5,013 nucleotides of DNA, from positions 1 to 5,013 of the forward strand of contig PQAQ01000225.1 in the NCBI GenBank assembly GCA_003105305.1, written 5' to 3'. The notes below the pieces were generated by a model. That model was not told the DNA's origin and ran no database searches. It saw only the letters and a program-made list of their open reading frames with translations. Position 1 is the first letter of the stretch; the number at the start of each line of letters is the position of its first letter. The DNA comes from Candidatus Methylomirabilota bacterium. GTDB taxonomy: Bacteria; Methylomirabilota; Methylomirabilia; Methylomirabilales; Methylomirabilaceae. Of the stretch, positions 1 to 5,013 are shown piece after piece. The position numbers were made by a program, and so were the translations under genes.

Positions 1-1916
1 TCCTCGGTCTTCAGGGTGAGCGTGCCGCCGCTCGGCATCGCTTCCACGGCGTTGAAAATCAGATTCGTCAGTACCTCGCGAAGTTCCGAGATATTGGCCA
101 TTACATTCGAGATCTTGCCGTAGCTGGCGGCAATTGTGATGGTGGTTCCGGCGAGATTCGCCTCGTCTTTCCACTTGGTTTCCGTAATGGATAACGCGTC
201 TTTGACCGCTTGGTTCGGATCGACCGGGAAGAACTCTTCGTCGCGTCGTTGCCGTGTGAAGTGTTGCAGGCGACGGATCATATTGGCCCCGTCCAGCGCC
301 GCTTTTTCAATCGCCTCAAGCCCCCGCTGCGCCTCTGCATCCGAGGCGACCCGACGCAGGATTTGAGCGCGCCCCAGGATTGCGCCCAGGACGTTGTTGA
401 AGTTGTGAGCGACACCGGATGCCATTTCACCCAACGCTCGGAGCCGCTCAGTCCGCAGGAGTTGGTGTTCCAATTGCTTTCGTTCGGTAATATCCCGCGC
501 AATTCCGTGCCAGCCGACCACTTGACCCGCGGCATCCCGAGCGGTTACCATGCCGATTTCGAATGGAACCGATACGGAATTCTCTTTCTTCACCATATCG
601 AGCTCATAGAAATTGAACGGGTCATTACCGTTGGACGCCTTGGCAAAGATATCCAGGAGCTGGCGTTGGCTTGTTGATGTGAGGATCTCCGTGCAGTCAT
701 GACCCAACAGTTCGTCCGGCGCGTAGCCGAGTATCGCATGTACCCCGGGATTTACGTACGTAAACCGGCCTTCAGCGTCCAGCGCGTAGATGACGTCGCG
801 GACATGTTCGGCCAGTAGCCGATATTTTTCCTCCGAGGCCTTGGCGGCCTGGGCATGTGTGCGGACTTCTTCGAACAGCTCGGCGTTCTCGATGGCGACG
901 GCCGTCTGGCGAGCGATGGCATCCACCAACCGCACCTCTTCTTTCGTAAAGTGGTGCTCGTTTGTCCACCAGGCGGCGAAGAGGCCCCCGACGACCTTCT
1001 CTTTGGCCAGCATCGGCACGAACAGCGCCGACTTGCAGGAGAACGTATGAAATATCTCATGATCAACCCGGCTTTCCAGGTTGGTATCGCTTGTGTAGAC
1101 GGCCGCTTTCGTGCTTAACGCCTCTTCGACAAATCGAAATCCTTTCACTGGAATAGGTGTCCGTCTAATCTGATCGACGAGGTGTTTCGGCAGATGATAG
1201 CCGGCAAACGGGAGGAGTTGTTCGCCATTATTGTCCAAAAGATAGGCGCCGGCAGTGTCGGCCAGGAGGACGCGGGCGACTGCTCGCGCGATGCGTCGGA
1301 TGGCTTCCTGCAGGTCGAGGGTAGAATTAACGGAGTAACTGACATCCAGCAGTGTCTGCGTTTCTTTCAGTCTGACTTGCGTCTCACTGATCAGGCTGGC
1401 GTTTTCCAGTGCGGTGCTCAATTGGTTCGCGACCGTCTGGAGAAACAGTTGTTCGGTCGTTGAGAAGGTGGCGGATCTCGCCTTTGCCAGATTCAGCACA
1501 CCGATCGGTCGATCCTGCGCGAACAGGGGTACGCATACGTGAGTGCCGGCCGACAGCTCCGACAAGGTCTGATGCGGGCAGTGATCGATGACGGTATACC
1601 TGGGCGGCGGGTCGGCGCCGGTGATGAAACGATGACAGGGGCAGTCCGGGCAGGCCGCGGGGGCGGCAATGGCGGTTCCTTTATCGGCGTGCCTCACCGC
1701 AGCGAGGTAGACCGAGTCAGGCGGCATCGCGGCGACAGCGGGCCTGTTCAACTGGTCGGGCAGACTGCGGATCAGACAAATCCAGCCGAGGACCGCATCG
1801 TCGACCGCCTCCAGGGCCGCCTCCAGAACGGTTCCGAAGAGTTGGTCGAGGCTCGAGGACCGTATTGTCGACGAACCGGCTATCACGGCGGAGAGACTCT
1901 TGATCATTTGTTCCAT
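1..1916 (-). CDS. Cytoplasmic sensor histidine kinase, GAF-GAF-PAS-HisKA-(HATPase), C-terminus off the left edge
   Basis: Translating the minus strand from the ATG at 1916 gives about 638 codons with no stop, running out of the window. An in-frame TAA at 1923-1925 excludes an earlier start. A weak AAGG lies 11 nt upstream, and a second ATG (residue 4) has no better site. Domains by residue: GAF 1 about 15-172 (ends VANQLSTALENA), GAF 2 about 190-345 (ends ARQTAVAIENAELF), a short helical linker, PAS/PAC about 360-480 (RFTYVNPGVHAILGY, then GIARDITER), and HisKA from about 485 with the H-box SGVAHNFNNVLGAI and phospho-acceptor His504. The N-box NLIFNAVEAMPSGG holds Asn622. The G-boxes lie outside, so a C-terminal receiver domain cannot be excluded. 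There is no signal peptide or membrane helix, so it should sense a cytoplasmic signal, autophosphorylate His504 and pass phosphate to an unseen response regulator. GAF 1 has a CPDCPCH cluster. Ligand unknown. Confidence 0.93.
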   Translation of the reverse strand, partial: MEQMIKSLSAVIAGSSTIRSSSLDQLFGTVLEAALEAVDDAVLGWICLIRSLPDQLNRPAVAAMPPDSVYLAAVRHADKGTAIAAPAACPDCPCHRFITGADPPPRYTVIDHCPHQTLSELSAGTHVCVPLFAQDRPIGVLNLAKARSATFSTTEQLFLQTVANQLSTALENASLISETQVRLKETQTLLDVSYSVNSTLDLQEAIRRIARAVARVLLADTAGAYLLDNNGEQLLPFAGYHLPKHLVDQIRRTPIPVKGFRFVEEALSTKAAVYTSDTNLESRVDHEIFHTFSCKSALFVPMLAKEKVVGGLFAAWWTNEHHFTKEEVRLVDAIARQTAVAIENAELFEEVRTHAQAAKASEEKYRLLAEHVRDVIYALDAEGRFTYVNPGVHAILGYAPDELLGHDCTEILTSTSQRQLLDIFAKASNGNDPFNFYELDMVKKENSVSVPFEIGMVTARDAAGQVVGWHGIARDITERKQLEHQLLRTERLRALGEMASGVAHNFNNVLGAILGRAQILRRVASDAEAQRGLEAIEKAALDGANMIRRLQHFTRQRRDEEFFPVDPNQAVKDALSITETKWKDEANLAGTTITIAASYGKISNVMANISELREVLTNLIFNAVEAMPSGGTLTLKTE

Positions 1917-1925
1917 AGTGTCTTA

Positions 1926-1931
1926 CGCCTT
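1926..1931 (-). promoter_or_regulatory. Weak ribosome binding site of the histidine kinase
   Basis: Read on the minus strand this is AAGGCG. Its AAGG core ends 11 nt before the ATG at 1916, a longer gap than usual. No better site precedes the alternative ATG at 1907, so 1916 is kept as the start. Weak initiation would fit a low-abundance sensor protein. Confidence 0.4.
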
Positions 1932-1973
1932 ATAGGTCGACCTGTTCTCTATCTCATAACAAAGTAAAACTGA

Positions 1974-2002
1974 ATAGTGTTAAATATAATGGGTGATGTC
2001 AA
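1974..2002 (-). promoter_or_regulatory. Candidate sigma-70 promoter of the histidine kinase
   Basis: On the minus strand a perfect TTGACA (-35) occupies 2002-1997. A 17-nt spacer leads to CACTAT at 1979-1974, which matches only three of six -10 bases. The position is right for the kinase gene, giving a leader of roughly 50 nt. The weak -10 beside a perfect -35 could mean dependence on an activator, possibly bound at the inverted repeat about 28 bp further upstream (inference). Confidence 0.45.
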
Positions 2003-2029
2003 TATACAATGAGATTATATGTAATAATA

Positions 2030-2052
2030 TTAGCATGGTAAAATCATGCTAA
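2030..2052. repeat. Perfect 8-bp inverted repeat with 7-nt spacer, possible operator
   Basis: TTAGCATG at 2030-2037 and CATGCTAA at 2045-2052 are exact reverse complements around GTAAAAT. The core TAGCATG occurs again at 2060-2066. The dyad lies upstream of the candidate kinase promoter and downstream of the MFS gene. It could be a regulator binding site for the kinase gene. As RNA from the MFS side it would form a modest hairpin, but only 3 of its 8 pairs are GC and no clean U-tract follows, so a terminator role is less likely. Confidence 0.5.
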
Positions 2053-2077
2053 AGTAAGATAGCATGAAATCAGCTTT

Positions 2078-2097
2078 CCTGCAATGGCCTGCAATGA
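2078..2097. repeat. Two tandem copies of a 10-bp unit
   Basis: CCTGCAATGG at 2078-2087 is followed directly by CCTGCAATGA at 2088-2097, with 9 of 10 positions identical. The unit length is about one helical turn. It lies between the MFS stop and the inverted repeat, in non-coding DNA. It may be a direct-repeat binding site or a chance short duplication. Confidence 0.4.
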
Positions 2098-2152
2098 GTC
2101 GCAACCCATTTTCCATATATTGTAACATAGAGCGGATGCCACCGTCGTTTGT

Positions 2153-3364
2153 TTAGGTCTGACGAGATGGAGGGCGGACGAGAAGAAGTAGCAGGAGGGC
2201 TGCCAGGCCGGCCAGCGCGGCGCCAACAGTGAACGCCGGCCCGGCACCGAAGATCTGGTAGAGATAGCCCATCAGCAGGCTGGCGGGCAGGGCGGCGATC
2301 CCGATGCAGGAGTGGAAGAGGCCGAAGGCGGAGGCTTGACGATCCGGGGGAACAAGGTCGGCGATCAGCGCCCGCTCACCCCCTTCAGTCAGCCCGAAGT
2401 AGAGGCCATAGAAGCCGATGAGCGCCCAGATCTGCCAGGGTTGGCCCGCGGCGCCGAATCCAAGGTAGGCGAGGGCATACACCAGCCACCCGGCCACGAT
2501 GGCTCCCCGTCGCCCTCGCAGGTCGGACAGTATCCCGCCGGGTAGCCCCGTCGCCGCCTTGACCAGGCTGAAGAACATCCAGAGGAGCGGAAGGTGGATC
2601 GCGGCGACCCCGACCTCCTGGGCTCGCAGCAGCAGGAACGCGTCGCTGGAGTTGCCGAGCGTGAACAGCGTGACGACCAGCAGGAAGCGCATCAGTTGGC
2701 TGTTGAGCCTTCCGGCAGGACGTATTTCCTTGGCGGCTTGGACAGAACCGATCGGAAGGTCGCGTACCTTAAGGGTGAGAATCAGTACGGAGAGGACGCC
2801 GGGGATAGCGGCGAGCAGGAAGAGCGTCCGAAGTCGGTCGCCCAGGAGCAGCAGCAGCGCATAGGCCAGGGCCGGGCCGCCGACCGCCCCCAGATGATCC
2901 ATGGAGCGGTGGAACCCGTAGGCCCTTCCGCGGATCGCCACATCAGTCGAGGCGGCGATCAGGGCGTCCCGTGGCGGGGTTCGTAACCCTTTGCCCAGGC
3001 GATCGGTGAACCGCACCATCAAGACGTGCCAGGGCGTCAGGGCCAACGCGACAAGCGGACGGCTGATGGTCGACAAGGTGTAGCCGACGACGACCAGCCC
3101 CTTGCGCCGACCCAGCCGATCCGACAGCCACCCCGACACTAGCTTGGTCAGGCTGGCCGCGCTCTCGGCGATTCCCTCCACCAGCCCGACAAAGGTCTGG
3201 CCGGCCCCCAGGACGCCGGTCAGAAACAGCGGCAGCAGCGGATAGATCATCTCCGAGCTGACATCGGTCAGCATACTGACCAGTCCGAGGGCGACAACGT
3301 TCCGGCTGAGACCGAACAGCCGAACCCTCCCGCTACCTGAGTCGGTAGGTCTCGATGCGCTCAT
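2153..3364 (-). CDS. MFS (major facilitator superfamily) transporter, substrate unknown
   Basis: A 403-residue polytopic inner-membrane protein with a normal MFS length and about 12 predicted helices. The signature motif A follows helix 2 (G78 to K88, GWLSDRLGRRK), and a degenerate copy sits in the second half (GGILSDLRGRRG, 276-287). Other strong blocks are DRLGKGLRTPPRDAL (121-135) and FHRSMDHLGAVGGPALA (151-167). Buried acidic residues in helices 1-2 (D34, E38, E63, E67) suggest proton coupling. Such proteins move small solutes or drugs, but nothing here fixes the substrate. The ATG at 3364 lies inside the end of the pyrophosphatase gene (32-nt overlap, different frame) and has no real Shine-Dalgarno, so translation is probably coupled to the upstream gene. 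The next in-frame ATG (residue 31) would cut into helix 1, which supports the start chosen. The stop is TAA at 2153-2155. Confidence 0.9.
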   Translation of the reverse strand: MSASRPTDSGSGRVRLFGLSRNVVALGLVSMLTDVSSEMIYPLLPLFLTGVLGAGQTFVGLVEGIAESAASLTKLVSGWLSDRLGRRKGLVVVGYTLSTISRPLVALALTPWHVLMVRFTDRLGKGLRTPPRDALIAASTDVAIRGRAYGFHRSMDHLGAVGGPALAYALLLLLGDRLRTLFLLAAIPGVLSVLILTLKVRDLPIGSVQAAKEIRPAGRLNSQLMRFLLVVTLFTLGNSSDAFLLLRAQEVGVAAIHLPLLWMFFSLVKAATGLPGGILSDLRGRRGAIVAGWLVYALAYLGFGAAGQPWQIWALIGFYGLYFGLTEGGERALIADLVPPDRQASAFGLFHSCIGIAALPASLLMGYLYQIFGAGPAFTVGAALAGLAALLLLLLVRPPSRQT

Positions 3365-3839
3365 GGGCTGCGTCTCGACCCAGCCAACCGGATGTCAGGC
3401 TCGTACGCCCTTCCAGGTTTTTATAGACGTTGAAGAAGTGTTCGATTTCCTTCAACACATGGGGCTCGACGCCGCTAAGGTCCTCAATTCGCTGATAGCG
3501 CGGGTCGCCGTGGGCCACGGCGAGGATCTTCTCATCGAGTCCCTTGTCGTCGATCATATCCAGCATTCCGACAGGGCGGGCCTCTACCAGGCAACCGGGG
3601 AAGGTAGGCTGGGAGATAAGAATCAGGATATCGAGTGGGTCACCGTCCTGACCGAGCGTGCCCGGAATAAATCCATAGTCGGCCGGATAGTGCACCGGGG
3701 AGTACAGCACGCGGTCCAGTTTGAAGACGCCAAGGTTGACGTCGAACTCGTACTTGTTGCTCGACCCTGAGGGGATCTCTATCACCGTGTTGACGATGAC
3801 CGGCGCGCCCTCACCGATCGGCAACTCTTTGTAGTTCAC
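3333..3839 (-). CDS. ppa: Family I inorganic pyrophosphatase
   Basis: A 168-residue soluble cytoplasmic enzyme that hydrolyses pyrophosphate to two phosphates, pulling biosynthetic reactions forward. Length and numbering closely follow the E. coli enzyme. The family signature DGDPLDILIL begins at D65, giving the metal ligands D65, D67 and D70. E21, K29, E31, R43, Y55, D97, D102, K104 and the Y139-K140 pair are all present, so it should be active with Mg2+. The start is GTG at 3837-3839, preceded 8 nt upstream by a perfect AAGGAGG, so initiation should be strong despite the rare start codon. The stop is TAG at 3333-3335. The 3' end overlaps the MFS gene by 32 nt, implying a two-gene operon with this gene first. 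Transcription probably starts from the extended -10 about 30 bp upstream. Confidence 0.97.
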   Translation of the reverse strand: MNYKELPIGEGAPVIVNTVIEIPSGSSNKYEFDVNLGVFKLDRVLYSPVHYPADYGFIPGTLGQDGDPLDILILISQPTFPGCLVEARPVGMLDMIDDKGLDEKILAVAHGDPRYQRIEDLSGVEPHVLKEIEHFFNVYKNLEGRTSLTSGWLGRDAAHERIETYRLR

Positions 3840-3847
3840 CGTCGAAA

Positions 3848-3854
3848 CCTCCTT
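3848..3854 (-). promoter_or_regulatory. Perfect Shine-Dalgarno (AAGGAGG) of the pyrophosphatase gene
   Basis: On the minus strand AAGGAGG is followed by an 8-nt gap and then GTG at 3839-3837. This fixes the start as GTG, since no ATG lies at a suitable distance. Confidence 0.9.
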
Positions 3855-3865
3855 GAAATCAGTTT

Positions 3866-3874
3866 ATTATCGCA
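3866..3874 (-). promoter_or_regulatory. Candidate extended -10 promoter of the ppa-MFS operon
   Basis: The minus strand reads TGCGATAAT, an extended -10 (TGn) with five of six -10 bases matching. About 17 nt upstream the sequence is only TTTCGC, a poor -35, as is common for extended -10 promoters. Transcription would begin close to 3859, leaving a leader of about 20 nt that contains the strong Shine-Dalgarno. Confidence 0.5.
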
Positions 3875-3964
3875 CGTGATGGCGCGGCGCGAAAGTCCTT
3901 TCATGAGATCTGTGCGGCCAAAATGGGTGGTGGAATGGGCAACGCATGGAGGAGTCTGTGATAC

Positions 3965-3997
3965 GTAATAATACTTAAGATATATAAGTATTAATAC
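3965..3997. promoter_or_regulatory. 33-bp near-perfect palindrome in the divergent intergenic region, probable operator
   Basis: TAATACTTA (3969-3977) and TAAGTATTA (3985-3993) are exact reverse complements around a 7-nt AT spacer. After one A/A mismatch the symmetry continues for three more pairs (GTA 3965-3967 with TAC 3995-3997). The right arm contains TACTTAT read on the minus strand, which fits the TACYYMT heptamer known for NarL-type regulators, and the left arm has TACTTAA. The element lies 45 bp before the LuxR-type gene and about 90 bp upstream of the ppa -10. Autoregulation by the adjacent regulator is inferred. Confidence 0.6.
3983..3988 (+). promoter_or_regulatory. Candidate -10 box of the LuxR-type regulator gene
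   Basis: TATAAG matches five of six -10 bases and sits in the spacer and right arm of the palindrome. No good -35 is found 16-18 nt upstream (GATACG region). If used, a protein bound to the palindrome would block or recruit RNA polymerase directly. The leader would be about 45 nt long. Confidence 0.3.
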
Positions 3998-4027
3998 CCT
4001 TGCATCAGACAACCAGGAACGAGGAAA

Positions 4028-4045
4028 ATGAATGACAGTCGATGA
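4028..4045 (+). other. Five-codon mini-ORF ending on the regulator start codon (ATGA overlap)
   Basis: ATG at 4028 encodes MNDSR and stops at TGA 4043-4045, which overlaps the regulator ATG at 4042 as ATGA. This is the classic layout for termination-reinitiation. Its GAGG (4021-4024) is only 3 nt from the ATG, closer than ideal, so its use is uncertain. Confidence 0.25.
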
Positions 4046-4097
4046 TCGGTCCAAACCAATCCCATACGCGCGCATCCAAGGACGAGAAAGGATGTAA
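4032..4097 (+). other. Short 21-residue upstream ORF with the best local Shine-Dalgarno
   Basis: ATG at 4032 has GAGGA (4021-4025) 6 nt upstream, the best-spaced ribosome site in this area. It encodes 21 residues beginning MTVDDRSK and ends at TAA 4095-4097, overlapping the start of the regulator gene in another frame. It could be a leader peptide tuning translation of the regulator. It could instead be the true N-terminus separated from the main frame by an indel, or a chance reading. No homology is recognised. Confidence 0.3.
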
Positions 4098-4884
4098 ACA
4101 GTGTCGGCTTGTAATGGATAGCTGTTGCAACAAGAAGAATCGCCGGTCGATCTGTCCGCAGCCGTTGCTGACGAAGGTACTGGTCGGCGTGATCCATGCG
4201 GCCGCCGGCCAGATCCATCCGTCGGTGTTCCAACAGATCGTTCGCGCTGTCGCGGCGAAGCAGGGGCGACTGGCGGCTTCCCTGCGCCGGCAGACGTATG
4301 GCCTCGCGAAACAATGCCGACATCCTGCGCATCCCGAGTGCCTACACGCGATAGCGGAGCAATGCGGATGGCGCCTGCAGGTGACGGCCGAGTCGGATGA
4401 CGCGCTTCGCATCGCCATCCTGGAGGGCGAGTGTGCGGCATCGCATGAGTCCGGGTCGTACCTGTGCGAGCTTGTATTAGGACTCTTTACCGGGATTGCG
4501 GCGGAACTGTTCGGTTACGCAAAGGTGGGTGTCAACCAATGTTCGGAGACGCCGCCGGTCGGGTGCGATCTTACGATTTACCTTCGGGAGTCCGCAGAGA
4601 ACCTGGCGATACCCGGTGTCGTCCATTCGCCGATCAAAAACGAGCTGGTCCTACTCGGGAAAGGGATGCCGGAGGGCGCGCCAGATCAGTGTCTGACCCG
4701 ACGAGAACTGCAGGTCCTGCGGCTGATTGCGCAGGGTCTGCCCGACAGGAAGATCGCGACCGCGCTCCGGTTGTCGGTTCGGACCGTCGAAAACCATGGC
4801 GCGCGGATCCGCAAGAAGCTTCGCATCGGCAACCGCGCCGCGCTGGTCCGGTATGCGCTCCGCAGTCATCTGGTCGATCCGTAA
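4042..4884 (+). CDS. LuxR/NarL-type transcriptional regulator with a Cys-rich N-terminal sensory region
   Basis: A 280-residue protein. The C-terminal 63 residues (about 218-280, from LTRRELQVLRLIAQG) are a clear LuxR/GerE helix-turn-helix with the usual E222, G232, IA 238-239, TVENH 248-252 and KKL 258-260. The N-terminus is not a response-regulator receiver. Residues about 120-183 (Cys131, Cys142, Cys167, Cys175; GLFTGIAAELFG) resemble the ligand-binding V4R/MetOD1-like fold from memory, a tentative match. Thirteen cysteines occur in 280 residues, five of them at 18, 21, 28, 29 and 38, suggesting metal, Fe-S or thiol sensing (inference). The protein is cytoplasmic and DNA-binding. It is divergent from ppa, with a palindrome in its promoter region. 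The start is uncertain: in-frame TGA at 4033-4035 bars an earlier one, but ATG 4042 lacks a well-spaced Shine-Dalgarno and ATG 4114 has none. Confidence 0.85.
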   Translation: MIGPNQSHTRASKDEKGCKQCRLVMDSCCNKKNRRSICPQPLLTKVLVGVIHAAAGQIHPSVFQQIVRAVAAKQGRLAASLRRQTYGLAKQCRHPAHPECLHAIAEQCGWRLQVTAESDDALRIAILEGECAASHESGSYLCELVLGLFTGIAAELFGYAKVGVNQCSETPPVGCDLTIYLRESAENLAIPGVVHSPIKNELVLLGKGMPEGAPDQCLTRRELQVLRLIAQGLPDRKIATALRLSVRTVENHGARIRKKLRIGNRAALVRYALRSHLVDP

Positions 4885-5013
4885 GCGCGCAACGCGTATT
4901 ATCGTTCGTTTGCTTCGCTTATCCCACGTGCCCCGCATCCATCGTCCTACAATTGCCTTTCAGGGCGTCTTCGTGTATGATTTTGTGCGTTACGGCGTAA
5001 ACGTGCGCAAAAA
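4885..5013. other. Non-coding tail after the regulator gene; no clear terminator
   Basis: No convincing gene is seen in these 129 bases. A short CGCG-CAA-CGCG hairpin just after the regulator stop is followed by a T-rich but interrupted stretch, and is at best a weak terminator. Confidence 0.4.
4981..5012. repeat. Imperfect dyad at the right window edge
   Basis: TTTTG at 4981-4985 pairs with CAAAA at 5008-5012, and UGCG (4986-4989) with UGCG (5004-5007) through wobble pairs. TTAC (4990-4993) pairs with GTAA (4997-5000) over a 3-nt loop, leaving ACG (5001-5003) bulged. The T-run precedes and the A-run follows the stem, the reverse of an intrinsic terminator on either strand. It may be a protein site or the edge of a larger element beyond the window. 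Confidence 0.3.

Noticed and set aside
210..677. A 155-codon plus-strand open frame
   Set aside because: It lies antisense to the PAS/HisKA part of the kinase, whose minus-strand reading is unmistakable. No domain is seen in it.
2044..2247. A 67-codon minus-strand open frame over the MFS 3' end and the gap
   Set aside because: It starts inside the MFS gene in another frame and ends in the inverted repeat. There is no ribosome site or homology.
3923..3961. A 12-codon Gly-rich plus-strand ORF (MGGGMGNAW)
   Set aside because: It has no Shine-Dalgarno and is too short to support.
4000..4004. TTGCA as a possible sigma-54 -12 element before the regulator
   Set aside because: No GG-containing -24 element lies at the required distance upstream (the bases are AT-rich palindrome arm).
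3836..4441. A 201-codon minus-strand open frame across the intergenic region and the start of the regulator gene
   Set aside because: It is antisense to the regulator, rich in Arg/Pro/Ser with no recognisable domain, and crosses the ppa ribosome site and the palindrome. It is a shadow of GC-rich coding DNA.
4464..5000. A 178-codon plus-strand open frame overlapping the regulator 3' half
   Set aside because: The overlapping frame encodes a clear LuxR HTH. This one is Arg-rich with no domain and runs into non-coding DNA.
4981..5013. Intrinsic terminator at the window edge
   Set aside because: The T-run is on the 5' side and the A-run on the 3' side of the stem, opposite to terminator order on both strands.

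Overview
This window looks like chromosomal DNA of a free-living, moderately GC-rich bacterium. The genes are GC-rich and the intergenic stretches are clearly AT-rich. Gene content and protein style (soluble GAF/GAF/PAS histidine kinase with a GVAHNFNN-type H-box, Cys-rich LuxR-type regulator) would fit an environmental lineage such as NC10/Methylomirabilota, Nitrospirota or a deltaproteobacterium. That placement is an impression from protein style and is not proven by the sequence.

Layout from left to right. (1) Positions 1-1916, minus strand: a large sensor histidine kinase, open through the whole stretch and cut by the left window edge just after its N-box. It has two GAF domains, a PAS/PAC domain and a HisKA dimerisation domain, and no membrane segments. 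(2) 1917-2152: an AT-rich gap with a candidate kinase promoter (perfect TTGACA -35), an 8-bp-arm inverted repeat with a third copy of the half-site, and a 10-bp tandem repeat. (3) 2153-3364, minus strand: a 12-helix MFS transporter of unknown substrate. (4) 3333-3839, minus strand: a complete family I inorganic pyrophosphatase with a GTG start and a perfect Shine-Dalgarno. It overlaps the MFS start by 32 nt, so the two probably form a translationally coupled operon. (5) 3840-4041: a divergent intergenic region with an extended -10 facing the pyrophosphatase and a 33-bp near-perfect palindrome in front of the regulator. (6) 4042-4884, plus strand: a LuxR/NarL-type regulator with a C-terminal HTH and an unusual Cys-rich N-terminal sensory region. 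(7) 4885-5013: a non-coding tail with a dyad at the window edge.

How the genes might work together (inference): the LuxR-type protein is divergent from the ppa-MFS operon, and the palindrome lies over its likely promoter, so autoregulation with possible control of the operon is plausible. The regulator has no receiver domain, so it is not an obvious phosphorylation target of the kinase. Both the regulator and the first GAF domain of the kinase carry clustered cysteines, which raises the possibility of redox, metal or small-ligand sensing. No mobile element, CRISPR array, rRNA or tRNA was found. No clearly novel multi-gene system is visible. The items most worth a second look are the Cys-rich sensor-regulator with its palindrome and the mini-ORFs overlapping its start.
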